A stretch of 46,109 bases of DNA from Rhizobiaceae bacterium (lineage in GTDB: Bacteria > Pseudomonadota > Alphaproteobacteria > Rhizobiales > Rhizobiaceae). A model generated the notes under the pieces. It had not been told where the DNA came from. It did not search any database and saw only the letters and a program-made list of their open reading frames with translations. The stretch covers positions 1 to 46,109 of the forward strand of contig JARGOF010000044.1 in assembly GCA_029212415.1 (NCBI GenBank). The letters run 5' to 3'. A program made the position numbers and the translations under genes. Each line of letters starts with the position of its first letter. Position 1 is the stretch's first letter. Of the stretch, positions 33,176 through 40,848 are shown one piece after another.

Positions 33176-33489
33176 GCTGTACCCGCCTCTGTGCGCGGCA
33201 GGGCGGTCGGCAGCAGCACCACATTGGAATCGGGATCGGCGTAATTGGCGCGCATCGCCCGCACCAGCTCATCGGCCTGGTCTGCCCGCCCTTCGAAATT
33301 CCAGCGCAGCGCTGACAGTTCGAACATGGATTCGCGCGCCTGGGCATGGATCGCGTCCAGCTCGGCAAGCAGCAGGGTGACCCCTGCCGCATTGGCCTGA
33401 AAGCCGATGTCCCGATAGGGCTCGAACCGGCTGCGGAAGGCCTCGATCTTGTCGATCAGCGTGATCGGATGGGTGTTTTCCTGGCTCAT
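33172..33489 (-). CDS. Hypothetical early protein
   Basis: The 105-aa helical protein starts MSQENTHPITLIDKIEAFRSRF and has LLLAELDAIHAQARESMFEL. It lies in the overlapping chain between MuB and DUF3164. No family is recognised. Confidence 0.65.
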   Translation of the reverse strand: MSQENTHPITLIDKIEAFRSRFEPYRDIGFQANAAGVTLLLAELDAIHAQARESMFELSALRWNFEGRADQADELVRAMRANYADPDSNVVLLPTALPRTEAGTA

Positions 33490-33752
33490 TGCATCTTCTC
33501 CGGTTGTGGGTGGATGGAGGCCGCCTGGGTGCGCATGCGCGCCTCAATCTCGGCCTGCAGTTTGCGGCAGGCAGCCAGCTCGCCATCGATGACTTCGGCA
33601 AATGCCCTGAAGTTGCGGAGATATTCGACCATGCGGTTCAGCACATGGTCATCCACCGGCTGGCCGGGCGTAATGCCTTCTGTCAGCGTTTCTGTCAGCC
33701 ATTCGACATGTTCGGCCATGCTTGACAGGGGCGTGTGGTTTTCTTCACTCAT
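33486..33752 (-). CDS. Hypothetical early protein
   Basis: The 88-aa acidic helical protein has MAEHVEWLTETLTEGITPGQP, MVEYLRNFRAFAEVIDGELA and a Gln-rich end. The ATG overlaps the MuB stop. No family is recognised. Confidence 0.65.
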   Translation of the reverse strand: MSEENHTPLSSMAEHVEWLTETLTEGITPGQPVDDHVLNRMVEYLRNFRAFAEVIDGELAACRKLQAEIEARMRTQAASIHPQPEKMQ

Positions 33753-34768
33753 GTCAGCCCCTCCACGTCGCGGTTTTCCCAGGCGGCCTTCAGATCAGCC
33801 AGCGTTGGTGACCGGCCTGCGCCCGCCGCCAGCATCTTGGCGAGCTTGACCGTCATGTCGATCTGACGGAGCGCGCCCGGCTTCATGCCGACGCCGGTGA
33901 GGAAGCGCACCTGGTCGGCATCGCCGATGCCGCAGGCCTTGATGAATTTGGCCAGATCCTCCCTGCGCGGTGTTTCGCTGCGCATCCGCTTGAAAAAGCG
34001 ACTGCGCAGCTGGGCGTATTTGACACCACCGGCAAGGCCGATAGAAAACCGCGAATAGGTTTCCGTATTGCCCAGGATCGCAACGCCGCATTCATAGACA
34101 TCGACAAAGTGGCGCAACTGGTTGACCGCATCATCCACCAGGTTCTGCGCCTCATCGACAATCAGCAATGTGCCGGCGCCTTTGCGGCGCAGCTTCTCGC
34201 CGATCATGGACACCAGTTCGCTGGGATTGCGCTGGCTGATACCAAGTTGCCTGCGGATTTCGTTCAGCATCGCATGCACGGTTTTGGTATGCGGGCTGAT
34301 CGTCACCATGTAGCAATGCGGGTCGTTGTCACCATAGTGGTGCGCTACCATCGTCTTGCCCATGCCGGAGCCCGCGGTCGCCATGATCATTGCCGGCATC
34401 ATCTGCGCGGCCCGCAACAGATCGGTGATCTCGCCAGCAATGGCCGTATGGATGAAGGGCGGCGAGGCGGGGATTGTCGCCGCCAGGGCAGAGCGCTCGT
34501 CATGCGCCTCCAGCCATGACGCCACTTTTTCATTGGTGCGGTCGAAGCGGCCCTTGTAGCTGCCCGTATACCAGCCGTGAAAGGTTGCGTCGGGCAGGCC
34601 GATCTGCCGGGCCGCCTCCGCCTTGCTCCACTTGTTGCGCATGGCGATCGCATGCACCTTGACGGCCAGCGCCTTCCAGGTGTCGATGTCGCTTTCGGCG
34701 CGGCCCGGGCCATTGTCAAAGGCCTGATCCATGTCCGGCAGGGGCCAGCTTGTATTTGCTTCGCTCAT
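33749..34768 (-). CDS. MuB-like transposition ATPase
   Basis: The 339-aa protein has an N-terminal HTH (WSKAEAARQIGLPDATFHGWY, about 47-67) and an AAA+ ATPase core with Walker A GSGMGKT at 133-139, Walker B LLIVDEAQN with Asp205-Glu206, and sensor-like VAILGNTETY. MuB binds target DNA in an ATP-dependent way and delivers it to the transposase, also giving target immunity. I start at ATG 34768 with a GAGGAG site. It lies downstream of the transposase with a 132-bp gap. Confidence 0.93.
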   Translation of the reverse strand: MSEANTSWPLPDMDQAFDNGPGRAESDIDTWKALAVKVHAIAMRNKWSKAEAARQIGLPDATFHGWYTGSYKGRFDRTNEKVASWLEAHDERSALAATIPASPPFIHTAIAGEITDLLRAAQMMPAMIMATAGSGMGKTMVAHHYGDNDPHCYMVTISPHTKTVHAMLNEIRRQLGISQRNPSELVSMIGEKLRRKGAGTLLIVDEAQNLVDDAVNQLRHFVDVYECGVAILGNTETYSRFSIGLAGGVKYAQLRSRFFKRMRSETPRREDLAKFIKACGIGDADQVRFLTGVGMKPGALRQIDMTVKLAKMLAAGAGRSPTLADLKAAWENRDVEGLT

Positions 34769-34816
34769 AAGGTAGTCTCCTCGTGTGATATGGGCCGCAT
34801 TGGCGGCTCTTCTTTC

Positions 34817-34844
34817 GGCGGGCCATTCGGTCCGCCATTTTTCT
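34817..34844 (+). terminator. Plus-strand intrinsic terminator-like hairpin between transposase and ATPase genes
   Basis: GGCGGGCC (34817-34824) and GGTCCGCC (34829-34836) pair with one G-U around ATTC and are followed by ATTTTTCT. The T run is on the plus strand, against the operon. It may stop antisense transcription into the transposase gene, or act as a processing hairpin in the operon mRNA. Confidence 0.5.
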
Positions 34845-34900
34845 TGGTTCCTGCGCCTACCCTGCACTTATGGCGCTTGTCCCACCGGCAAACCGGCAGA

Positions 34901-36832
34901 TCACATGTCCTCGCGGCCGCCTGAAATCAGCCGTAACCCGCGGGAAAAATTCGCTTCCGCCTCGTCGTTCCATTCGCCCTGCGTCTCTGCTTCATCGGCC
35001 AGCGCCGCCGCGCCATTGCCGCCGGCAACCGCGATACGGGTGACCTTCGGTTTCTGCACCCGTGGCCGCTGCGGGTCGCCCTGCGCATAAATCTCCGCCA
35101 GATCGGCGGCGGTCAGCTCCGTATGCATCCGCTGCATTTCGCGGGTTGCCTTCATGAACCGGTTCTTTCTGGCGGCATGGCTGCGGGCGTCTTCGGAACT
35201 GTTGAATAATGTGTCGCCGACCAGTTGCGCCGCGCAGATCAGCCGGTCGCTCTTGTCATAGACATGCACGTCACGCGCCAGATCGTCCGGGTCGAAGCGC
35301 ACGGTCACCTTGCGGCCCGCATGGCCGCTCAGCGCGCCGTTCCAATAGCGGTTGCCGAATATCTCGATCATGCCATTGGCCTTCGAGGCGCGGATCTGTT
35401 CGGCGGCCAGCAGCCACAGCGAGCGCTGCGCGGCGCTCGGCCAGCGCACCACGGTCGATGGCTCGGCCAGGCTGGCGGCGAATGTCTCGTCGAAGCTGCG
35501 GCCCCGGGCATTTTCCGCACGCCGTCCGGGCCGCGCATTGTGCTCGGCGATCATCGCGTCGACATGGTCGCGCAGCACCTCCACGGTGATGGCGGCGCTG
35601 GCGTAATTATCCGGCTTGGCATCAGGGTTGTTGCCGGTGTAGCAGCCCGAACACAGCGGATGCTTGCAGATCGTGTCGGCGAGATCGCGGAAGGCCCGTT
35701 CGATCGGCTTCGACTGGCCCGAATAGGGGGTTGTCCAGTGAACCTCGACGCCCAGCGTCGTCAGCAGGCCTTGCGGTTCCTCGTCGCGCACCTTGTAGCG
35801 GTGCCTCCATTCCATCCGGCCGGTGATCCATTTCGAGGCAAAGGCGCGGCCATTGTCGGAATACAACATGTCGGGAATGCCGTAGCGCTCGACCATGTCG
35901 CCGATCACCAGCCGCGTCGTTTCCTTGTTCTCGCTTTCCGACAGGCGCCAGGCCAGGAACTTCCCGGACTGGATGTCCTGAATGGCGATCATGCAAACGC
36001 GCATCGGCTTTTTCCGGCCGGGCCAATAGACGAAGAGGTCGAGCATGTGGCCGTCGATATTGACCGCCTGCATGGCATGGAAATGGCTGCGCGTGCGGCG
36101 CTGCGCCGGATAGAGCGTCTTGGCCTTGTCGCGGCCATTGCGCGCCATGACAATTGTCTCCCTCGGCACATCGGCTTCCAGATGCCGCCGCATGGCGCGC
36201 TCGGAGGGGATCGGTGACCAGCCCTGTTTGGTGGCCGCCTGGCGCATGCGCCGATAGCACGATGAAAAGCTCGGGCGTTCTGGCCGCAGGTAATCCGATT
36301 TCAACACCGCATAGGCGTCCGGGTCACATTCGGCGCGCGCGCTGGCGCCCTTATAATCCGGCGCCAGCGCCGCCAGCCAATCGGTCCGGTCAATATCGGC
36401 GATCTTCGACAGCCAGTTCTGCAGCGATCCGGTGGAGACCTGGTGCTGGCGCGCGGCAAGGCGCACGGCCGCCGTCTTGCCGATCCCGCCTTTCAGCAGG
36501 GTCTCGAAATGGTTGACGATATCCAGGCGTTTTCGGGCGCTCTCCTTATGGGCGCTCGAAAGCCGTTCGAAGCGCTGCCACAGAGCGCTGCGCGCCGCAT
36601 CGCCGTCGCATTGTTCTGCCTGCGCCGCCGCCATCAGCCGGGCCTGCATGGGGCCTGGCAAGAGCGAAAAGTGATATTCCCAGCCGCCGCCACGAGATGC
36701 CGATTTGCGCGCCAGATCGGACCGGCTGCGCCAGCCCTCATTCCTGGCGAGCCGGTTCACACCGCCAATGCCACCCTGAATGTCAGACCCGGCCAGGTCG
36801 ACGATCTCGCGTGTGGTGTAAAATTCCTTCAT
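34901..36832 (-). CDS. MuA-like DDE transposase
   Basis: The 643-aa protein (MuA is 663) starts at ATG 36832. It has a MuA-type N-terminal winged domain (FYTTREIVDLAGSDIQGGIG, GGGWEYHFSLLPG), an end-binding region at about 115-220 (CYRRMRQAATKQGWSPIPSE), and an RNase H-like core with Asp260 (QAVNIDGHMLD), Asp326 (MLYSDNGRAF) and Glu378 (GQSKPIERAFRD). The C-terminal part contains the Mu beta-barrel and a basic ATPase-contacting tail. It cuts and joins phage ends to target DNA. Longer in-frame sequence upstream of ATG 36832 lacks family features. Confidence 0.95.
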   Translation of the reverse strand: MKEFYTTREIVDLAGSDIQGGIGGVNRLARNEGWRSRSDLARKSASRGGGWEYHFSLLPGPMQARLMAAAQAEQCDGDAARSALWQRFERLSSAHKESARKRLDIVNHFETLLKGGIGKTAAVRLAARQHQVSTGSLQNWLSKIADIDRTDWLAALAPDYKGASARAECDPDAYAVLKSDYLRPERPSFSSCYRRMRQAATKQGWSPIPSERAMRRHLEADVPRETIVMARNGRDKAKTLYPAQRRTRSHFHAMQAVNIDGHMLDLFVYWPGRKKPMRVCMIAIQDIQSGKFLAWRLSESENKETTRLVIGDMVERYGIPDMLYSDNGRAFASKWITGRMEWRHRYKVRDEEPQGLLTTLGVEVHWTTPYSGQSKPIERAFRDLADTICKHPLCSGCYTGNNPDAKPDNYASAAITVEVLRDHVDAMIAEHNARPGRRAENARGRSFDETFAASLAEPSTVVRWPSAAQRSLWLLAAEQIRASKANGMIEIFGNRYWNGALSGHAGRKVTVRFDPDDLARDVHVYDKSDRLICAAQLVGDTLFNSSEDARSHAARKNRFMKATREMQRMHTELTAADLAEIYAQGDPQRPRVQKPKVTRIAVAGGNGAAALADEAETQGEWNDEAEANFSRGLRLISGGREDM

Positions 36833-36934
36833 GCCCGTGCGCCCTCGTGATAGGGTGAGCGGGACCGGTCCGTGCTGCAAACACGGCCCGGCCCCTGGCA
36901 TCCCCGAATGAACACACAAGCGGAGATGAATAGA

Positions 36935-37300
36935 ATGGATGATGACGTTGATATCGAACTGGTGGCGCTGCAAAGCATGATCGACGGCGGGTCTATGGCG
37001 CACATCGCTCTGGCTCTGGCGTTGATTGATCGCGGCGTGATCGACAAAGACCGGCTGTTATCCATCATTGGGAGCCTCCGGACGATTTTGGAGGCGACTT
37101 ACCACGAGCGGCTCGGAGAATCAGACGATGCCACCGTGGTGCTCGATTTAGTAGATGACTTTCTGTCCTCTTCAGTTTTGACAGCGGGCCGCGTGGTGGA
37201 AGATCTCCGCAGGCAAGAGAGCGAAGCCTATCGGGCACTCCAGAGGATTTTAGCCAGACGTAAACGAGATCGCGGAGATCCTGCGCCAGATAGCGCGTGA
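36935..37300 (+). CDS. Counter-oriented gene embedded in the early operon, unknown
   Basis: The 121-aa product starts MDDDVDIELVALQSMIDGGS, is acidic and helical, and ends with ALQRILARRKRDRG. GGAG lies 9 nt before ATG 36935. It is divergent from the transposase gene and has a lower GC content than its neighbours. The composition is strongly protein-like throughout. Apart from the repressor it is the only plus-strand prophage gene, so it looks like a moron-type insertion expressed on its own. No family is recognised. It overlaps the alternative minus-strand frame at 37065-37334. Confidence 0.65.
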   Translation: MDDDVDIELVALQSMIDGGSMAHIALALALIDRGVIDKDRLLSIIGSLRTILEATYHERLGESDDATVVLDLVDDFLSSSVLTAGRVVEDLRRQESEAYRALQRILARRKRDRGDPAPDSA

Positions 37301-37334
37301 ACGGATCGTCGAAGTTGTCCGGTGGCGGCTTCAT
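37065..37334 (-). CDS. Alternative minus-strand frame, unknown (overlaps embedded gene)
   Basis: The 89-aa frame starts at an ATGA overlap with the gene upstream and has an AGAGG site. Its beginning (FDDPFTRYLAQDLRDLVYVW) could be real, but the rest is low quality and antisense to the better-supported plus-strand gene. It could be the remnant of an operon gene cut by the inserted plus-strand gene. Confidence 0.35.
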   Translation of the reverse strand: MKPPPDNFDDPFTRYLAQDLRDLVYVWLKSSGVPDRLRSLACGDLPPRGPLSKLKRTESHLLNRAPRWHRLILRAARGKSPPKSSGGSQ

Positions 37335-37807
37335 TTCGCACCTCTTTTGATATTGACCGGCGTCGAGCGCAGCTTGCGCAGTCGATCGCCCAGCGCGCGC
37401 TGTTCCTGTTGCAACCGGGCGATCTCGGCCAGCCGCGCTTCGTCGCCACGCAGCACCAGCAGGCCATCATCGCTGACCGCGACATCCCACAGCTCGGGCG
37501 CGTCGATCGTGCGCACCAGGGCCTTGAACCGCACCAGGCTGATGTCGTGATCCTTGGCCGGTGACGTGTAGGCGTCGAGCATCGTCTTCGACAGGCCCGG
37601 CGCATTGAGCGATCTGGCCATGCCCGAGGCGACCGCGTGACGGTCGAGTTGCCGTTTGGATATGGCCTCGGACATGGCCGACTTGATGCGCAATCGGAAC
37701 CTGTCCGCATCAAGAATGGGAACCGCCGTGCGGCTTTCGAAAACCGGCTTGGCGAAGAGATCGCCCTGGCCGGCATTGGGTGGATTACGCAACATGTTTC
37801 GCCTCAT
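37331..37807 (-). CDS. Hypothetical early protein
   Basis: The product of up to 158 aa has SRTAVPILDADRFRLRIKSAM, VASGMARSLNAPGLSKTMLD and a C-terminal coiled region (LAEIARLQQEQRALGDRLRK). The middle resembles DNA-binding early proteins of rhizobial Mu-like phages that I cannot name. A start at 37795 (MLRNPPN) is also possible. It overlaps the gene before it. Confidence 0.7.
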   Translation of the reverse strand: MRRNMLRNPPNAGQGDLFAKPVFESRTAVPILDADRFRLRIKSAMSEAISKRQLDRHAVASGMARSLNAPGLSKTMLDAYTSPAKDHDISLVRFKALVRTIDAPELWDVAVSDDGLLVLRGDEARLAEIARLQQEQRALGDRLRKLRSTPVNIKRGAK

Positions 37808-38030
37808 TTTGTCGCTCTGTGATATTGTGAATGGCTACATTGACGTAGCCGGTGAGCTGCTCGCGCAGGTAGTCGCGCGTCTCTGCGCATTCTGTGCGCC
37901 GGGACGCGATGCTGATACGCAGCAAAAAGGCCGCCTCGTCATGCGTGCAGGCGAGATGATGGTCGACGCAGAACACGGCGTCGCGCCCGCCGGTCTCTTT
38001 CCGGCACGCGGGAAAGCGGCAGCAGGTCAT
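37785..38030 (-). CDS. Small Cys/His-rich protein, possible zinc-binding
   Basis: The 81-aa protein starts MTCCRFPACRKETGGRDAVF and continues CVDHHLACTHDE. The clustered Cys and His residues in the first 30 positions suggest a small zinc-binding fold. The rest is helical. The start overlaps the ParB-like gene (ATGA). Function unknown. Confidence 0.68.
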   Translation of the reverse strand: MTCCRFPACRKETGGRDAVFCVDHHLACTHDEAAFLLRISIASRRTECAETRDYLREQLTGYVNVAIHNITERQNEAKHVA

Positions 38031-38947
38031 GATGGGTCTGCCTTTGCAAAATCCTCGATATCAATCTGTCGCGGGTCAGGCTTTGGTGCCGCGGCCTTCT
38101 TCGCCTCGCCATCCAGTACGGCCAGCGCCGCCTCGATGTCGCTGCGGTATTCGCGCACGAATTCCACATGGGCCTTCGTCTTCATCCGGCCCCAGGTATC
38201 GATCAGCCGTGATTGCAATTTGTCGGCGGCGCTCTGCTTGGGTTTGGGATGAAGTGCTGCGTCTGCGGCATCCAGGTCGCCGCCATTGTCGGCAAGCAGG
38301 ACAGCGTATTTCGCCTGGTCGCTGGGAGGCAGCTTTGACAGCCGCTCGATCGCTGATTGATTGTCCTCAACCGGGGTGCCAGTAATGGCGTCATGCAGTT
38401 CGCGGTTCAGCGATCTGGCAATGGCATGCATCCGCCGCGCCGAACGTTCAGCTATGCCAAGACGCAGGGTAACCCGGCTGTAGAAATGCCCTTCCTGACT
38501 ATCTTCGACGATGCCCAACAGATTCAATTCGGCCAAGTTGGCCGAATTGGAGAATTCCGGATTTCCGCGACGGATTTCACCATGCCGCGCCTCGAATATG
38601 TCACGATAGGCGGCCACCGCATCGATGCGCTCCAAGGCCGTCAACTCGTTGCGAAACAGGTTCTCTTCGACCTCTTCTTCGCGCGCTTCCTCGGCGTTGC
38701 CCTTCTTGATGACAGCGTCGATTTCGGTGCGACCTGCCAATCGGTGGCCTTCGAGCCGGTGACCGCCGACCACGAGCGTGAACTTGCCGCCCTTGCCGTT
38801 CGGGGTGCGACGCACCTTGATGGGCGGCAGGATCCGCCCGCCTTCGATCAGCATCGCCATCAGGCTCGCATAGTCTGGCTTGACCGCCCGCAGGCGATCT
38901 TCCGGCACATGGATGTCAGCGATCTTGATGGTTTCAATCTTGCTCAT
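38027..38947 (-). CDS. ParB/Spo0J-like protein
   Basis: The 306-aa protein has a ParB N-terminal domain: ETIKIADIHVPEDRLRAVKP, ILPPIKVRRTPNGKGGKFTL, VVGGHRLEGHRLAGRTEIDA and the helix EENLFRNELTALERIDAVAA, corresponding to the GERR-like and ENxxR-like boxes of ParB. A helical DNA-binding part follows. ParB-type CTP-switch proteins load on DNA; in transposable phages such genes sit in the early region with unclear role. It overlaps both neighbours. Confidence 0.88.
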   Translation of the reverse strand: MSKIETIKIADIHVPEDRLRAVKPDYASLMAMLIEGGRILPPIKVRRTPNGKGGKFTLVVGGHRLEGHRLAGRTEIDAVIKKGNAEEAREEEVEENLFRNELTALERIDAVAAYRDIFEARHGEIRRGNPEFSNSANLAELNLLGIVEDSQEGHFYSRVTLRLGIAERSARRMHAIARSLNRELHDAITGTPVEDNQSAIERLSKLPPSDQAKYAVLLADNGGDLDAADAALHPKPKQSAADKLQSRLIDTWGRMKTKAHVEFVREYRSDIEAALAVLDGEAKKAAAPKPDPRQIDIEDFAKADPS

Positions 38948-39371
38948 GGTCGCTCCCTTCGCTCAGCGCTTCCTGAGCGCTCAAGGCCATCTGTGAATAG
39001 GCATCCTGGAAATCGGCGAATTGCAGCCTGTCTTCGACGGTGCGCAGCGCCCGGTTGACCGCCTCGCGGGAGCGGGCTAGCTCCTCGGCGACAGCGCGCT
39101 TCGGCACGGCGAATTCCTCCACCAGCAGATAAAGCGCGATCTGCCGCGCCAGGGCGGCGTCAAACCATTGATGCGGCGGCGAGGCGATGTCGGCTTCCGA
39201 CAGATGCGGGAAGCGGCTGCGCACACCGCGCACACTGGCCTCGAACAGCGGCACCACAGAACCACGCCCACCGATGCCGTAATCCACCTTTGGCGGCGCT
39301 GGCGGCTTATCCTCACCCTTCGGCAGGGCGGCAAACAGCAGCGGAAAGGAATCACGCATCGTCGCCACCAT
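38934..39371 (-). CDS. DnaA domain IV-like DNA-binding protein
   Basis: The roughly 145-aa protein contains ARQIALYLLVEEFAVPKRAV followed by AEELARSREAVNRALRTVED at about 85-125, which resembles the HTH of DnaA domain IV (helix, basic loop, then a DHTTV-like recognition helix). The ATPase part of DnaA is absent. It may bind phage or host DNA at replication-related sites; this is inference. The start may be 39371 or 39359 (MRDSF), both overlapping the preceding gene. Confidence 0.65.
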   Translation of the reverse strand: MVATMRDSFPLLFAALPKGEDKPPAPPKVDYGIGGRGSVVPLFEASVRGVRSRFPHLSEADIASPPHQWFDAALARQIALYLLVEEFAVPKRAVAEELARSREAVNRALRTVEDRLQFADFQDAYSQMALSAQEALSEGSDHEQD

Positions 39372-39735
39372 CGCCCTGGGCCCGTCGCGCTGCGCGATCA
39401 AGATGCTCGATCTCGGCAAGGATAAGTGCAGCGGATCGCACCAGGTTGCTGCGGCGATCCGTCAGCCTGAGCAGATCAATCGACCAGGGCCACAGCGCGC
39501 GCCACAACAATTGTCCGGCGCTAAGACGCGCGTTCGCCACTTCTTTGGGCAGGGCATAGGTCACGGCCGCAAGGGCGCATGTACCGGGCATGTATCTGTC
39601 TTCATCTTCCGGCGTGAAAAGCTCCCCGCTGACCTGGTGAAGCCGCTCAGCAAAAATCTCGTCCGCGATTTGGCGCATCCGATCGAAGTAAGTGACGCGG
39701 CATCCGCCAGCGTTGCTGGAATGGACCTGTGTCAT
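39352..39735 (-). CDS. Hypothetical early protein
   Basis: The 127-aa protein has VTYFDRMRQIADEIFAERLH, ALAAVTYALPKEVANARLSA and WPWSIDLLRLTDRRSNLVRSA ending in AEIEHLDRAARR. This pattern occurs in phage early regions. GGAGG lies 7 nt before ATG 39735, and the ATG overlaps the preceding stop. Function unknown. Confidence 0.75.
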   Translation of the reverse strand: MTQVHSSNAGGCRVTYFDRMRQIADEIFAERLHQVSGELFTPEDEDRYMPGTCALAAVTYALPKEVANARLSAGQLLWRALWPWSIDLLRLTDRRSNLVRSAALILAEIEHLDRAARRAQGDGGDDA

Positions 39736-39899
39736 GTCCGTGCCTCCGCGCGCTTTCGACGTTGCGCCATCGTCGGTGGTCGGCGATGATCCTGAGGCGA
39801 TTTCCGCTGACCGGAAGCGTGATAACGGTCACGCCACAGCAGCTCTGGTCTGGTTCCGAGAGCAGCGGAAATCGTTGGAGATTTGGAAGATGTTTTCAT
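39732..39899 (-). CDS. Short basic peptide (55 aa) with MKTSSKSPT start
   Basis: The frame MKTSSKSPTISAALGTRPEL... ends REA-type basic (RRKRAEART). It begins inside the stop of the 45-aa gene and its stop overlaps the next ATG, so it is coupled on both sides. Its first nine codons nearly repeat those of the upstream peptide at both DNA and protein level. Function unknown. Confidence 0.6.
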   Translation of the reverse strand: MKTSSKSPTISAALGTRPELLWRDRYHASGQRKSPQDHRRPPTMAQRRKRAEART

Positions 39900-40033
39900 G
39901 GTTTGTCTTCCTTGATGCTTTCGCTGCGACGATTGATTGCCATGAACTGCCGCCGCCGTTCCGCATGTTCTCTGGCGGCGTCAACATCGTCAAAGGAGGT
40001 GTGTTCAGTTGGAGATTTGGATGATGTGTTCAT
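39896..40033 (-). CDS. Short peptide (45 aa) with MNTSSKSPT start
   Basis: The frame MNTSSKSPTEHTSFDDVDAA continues with a charged helix (REHAERRRQFMAINRR) and ends DKP. Its ATG overlaps the stop of the Rha-like gene, and its stop overlaps the start of the 55-aa peptide. The N-terminal repeat with the next gene suggests duplication. Function unknown. Confidence 0.62.
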   Translation of the reverse strand: MNTSSKSPTEHTSFDDVDAAREHAERRRQFMAINRRSESIKEDKP

Positions 40034-40848
40034 GGTTTAACCCTCGTCTGAGCGCTCAGGAGCGCGTTGACCCGGCGCCGCAAGGACCGCTCGGAAAGGA
40101 TGGGCGACCAGCCGTTCTGGTCGGCTGTGGCGCGCATACGCCGGTAACAGTCGGAAAAGCCCCTGTACCGCTTAGTGCGCAGCAATCTGGTCAGGGTCGC
40201 CCAGGCTTCTGGATGGCATTCCTGTGGCGCAGCGCCCCCGCGATACTGCGGCGTCAGCGCAGCCGGGCGGTCGCAACTCTGCACCATGCGCACCGAAGCG
40301 CGCCAGCTGTAGATCGTGCTGGTGCAGACGCTGGCCTGCTCGGCGGCGAGCCGGGCCGCGTCACTCACCTTCGCGCCGACGGATCGCGCCTGGTCGAACG
40401 TATCGAGCGCGGCCTGCCTCCGTTCACTCTCTGCGCGCCAGCGTTCGGCGGTGTCGTTGTGATGCTTGCGCAGACTGTCGATCTCGTTGGCGCGCGGATC
40501 GGGCAGGTCTCGCTCCAGTTCGCCCCGCCGCCATGCCAGATAGACAGAGATGACCTGTTCACGGACATCCGCAGCCCGCTCGGTATCGCTGTATACGCAA
40601 ATGAGCAGAGCCTGCGCTTCATTGAGCAGGAACCCCTGCTCAGGGCGACCCCTGCCTATTTTCGCCCCACGGTAGGGCGAAATTCCGCCATAACGAAGCA
40701 ACTCGTTCATATTGCGCCGGATCAGCTCGCGAATTTTGCGCGGACGCTCGAACCCAAGCCGCTCGGCAAGGTCGAGGTCCCGCACGCGGGGTTCGGCGCT
40801 GACGACGGTCAAGTCGGACACCGTAAGGGCTGTAAGCGCCGAGCTCAT
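40030..40848 (-). CDS. Rha-like regulatory domain fused to a MuA-type DNA-binding segment
   Basis: The 272-aa protein has an N-terminal phage-regulatory (Rha/Bro-N-like) domain: RVRDLDLAERLGFERPRKIR, ELIRRNMNELLRYGG and QGFLLNEAQALLICVYSDTE. After a coiled linker, residues about 158-265 align with residues 115-220 of this phage's own transposase, including ECxPxAxA and SCYRRMR/DCYRRMR, GWSPI and SER. I count about 40 identities over some 100 positions. The catalytic core is absent. It may bind the same end or enhancer sites and regulate transposition. It lies third in the early operon. Confidence 0.82.
   Translation of the reverse strand: MSSALTALTVSDLTVVSAEPRVRDLDLAERLGFERPRKIRELIRRNMNELLRYGGISPYRGAKIGRGRPEQGFLLNEAQALLICVYSDTERAADVREQVISVYLAWRRGELERDLPDPRANEIDSLRKHHNDTAERWRAESERRQAALDTFDQARSVGAKVSDAARLAAEQASVCTSTIYSWRASVRMVQSCDRPAALTPQYRGGAAPQECHPEAWATLTRLLRTKRYRGFSDCYRRMRATADQNGWSPILSERSLRRRVNALLSAQTRVKP

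Noticed and set aside
39647-39832. 61-codon minus-strand frame overlapping the short peptides
   Set aside because: It ends out of register with the coupled ATGA chain; the two short overlapping genes explain the region better.
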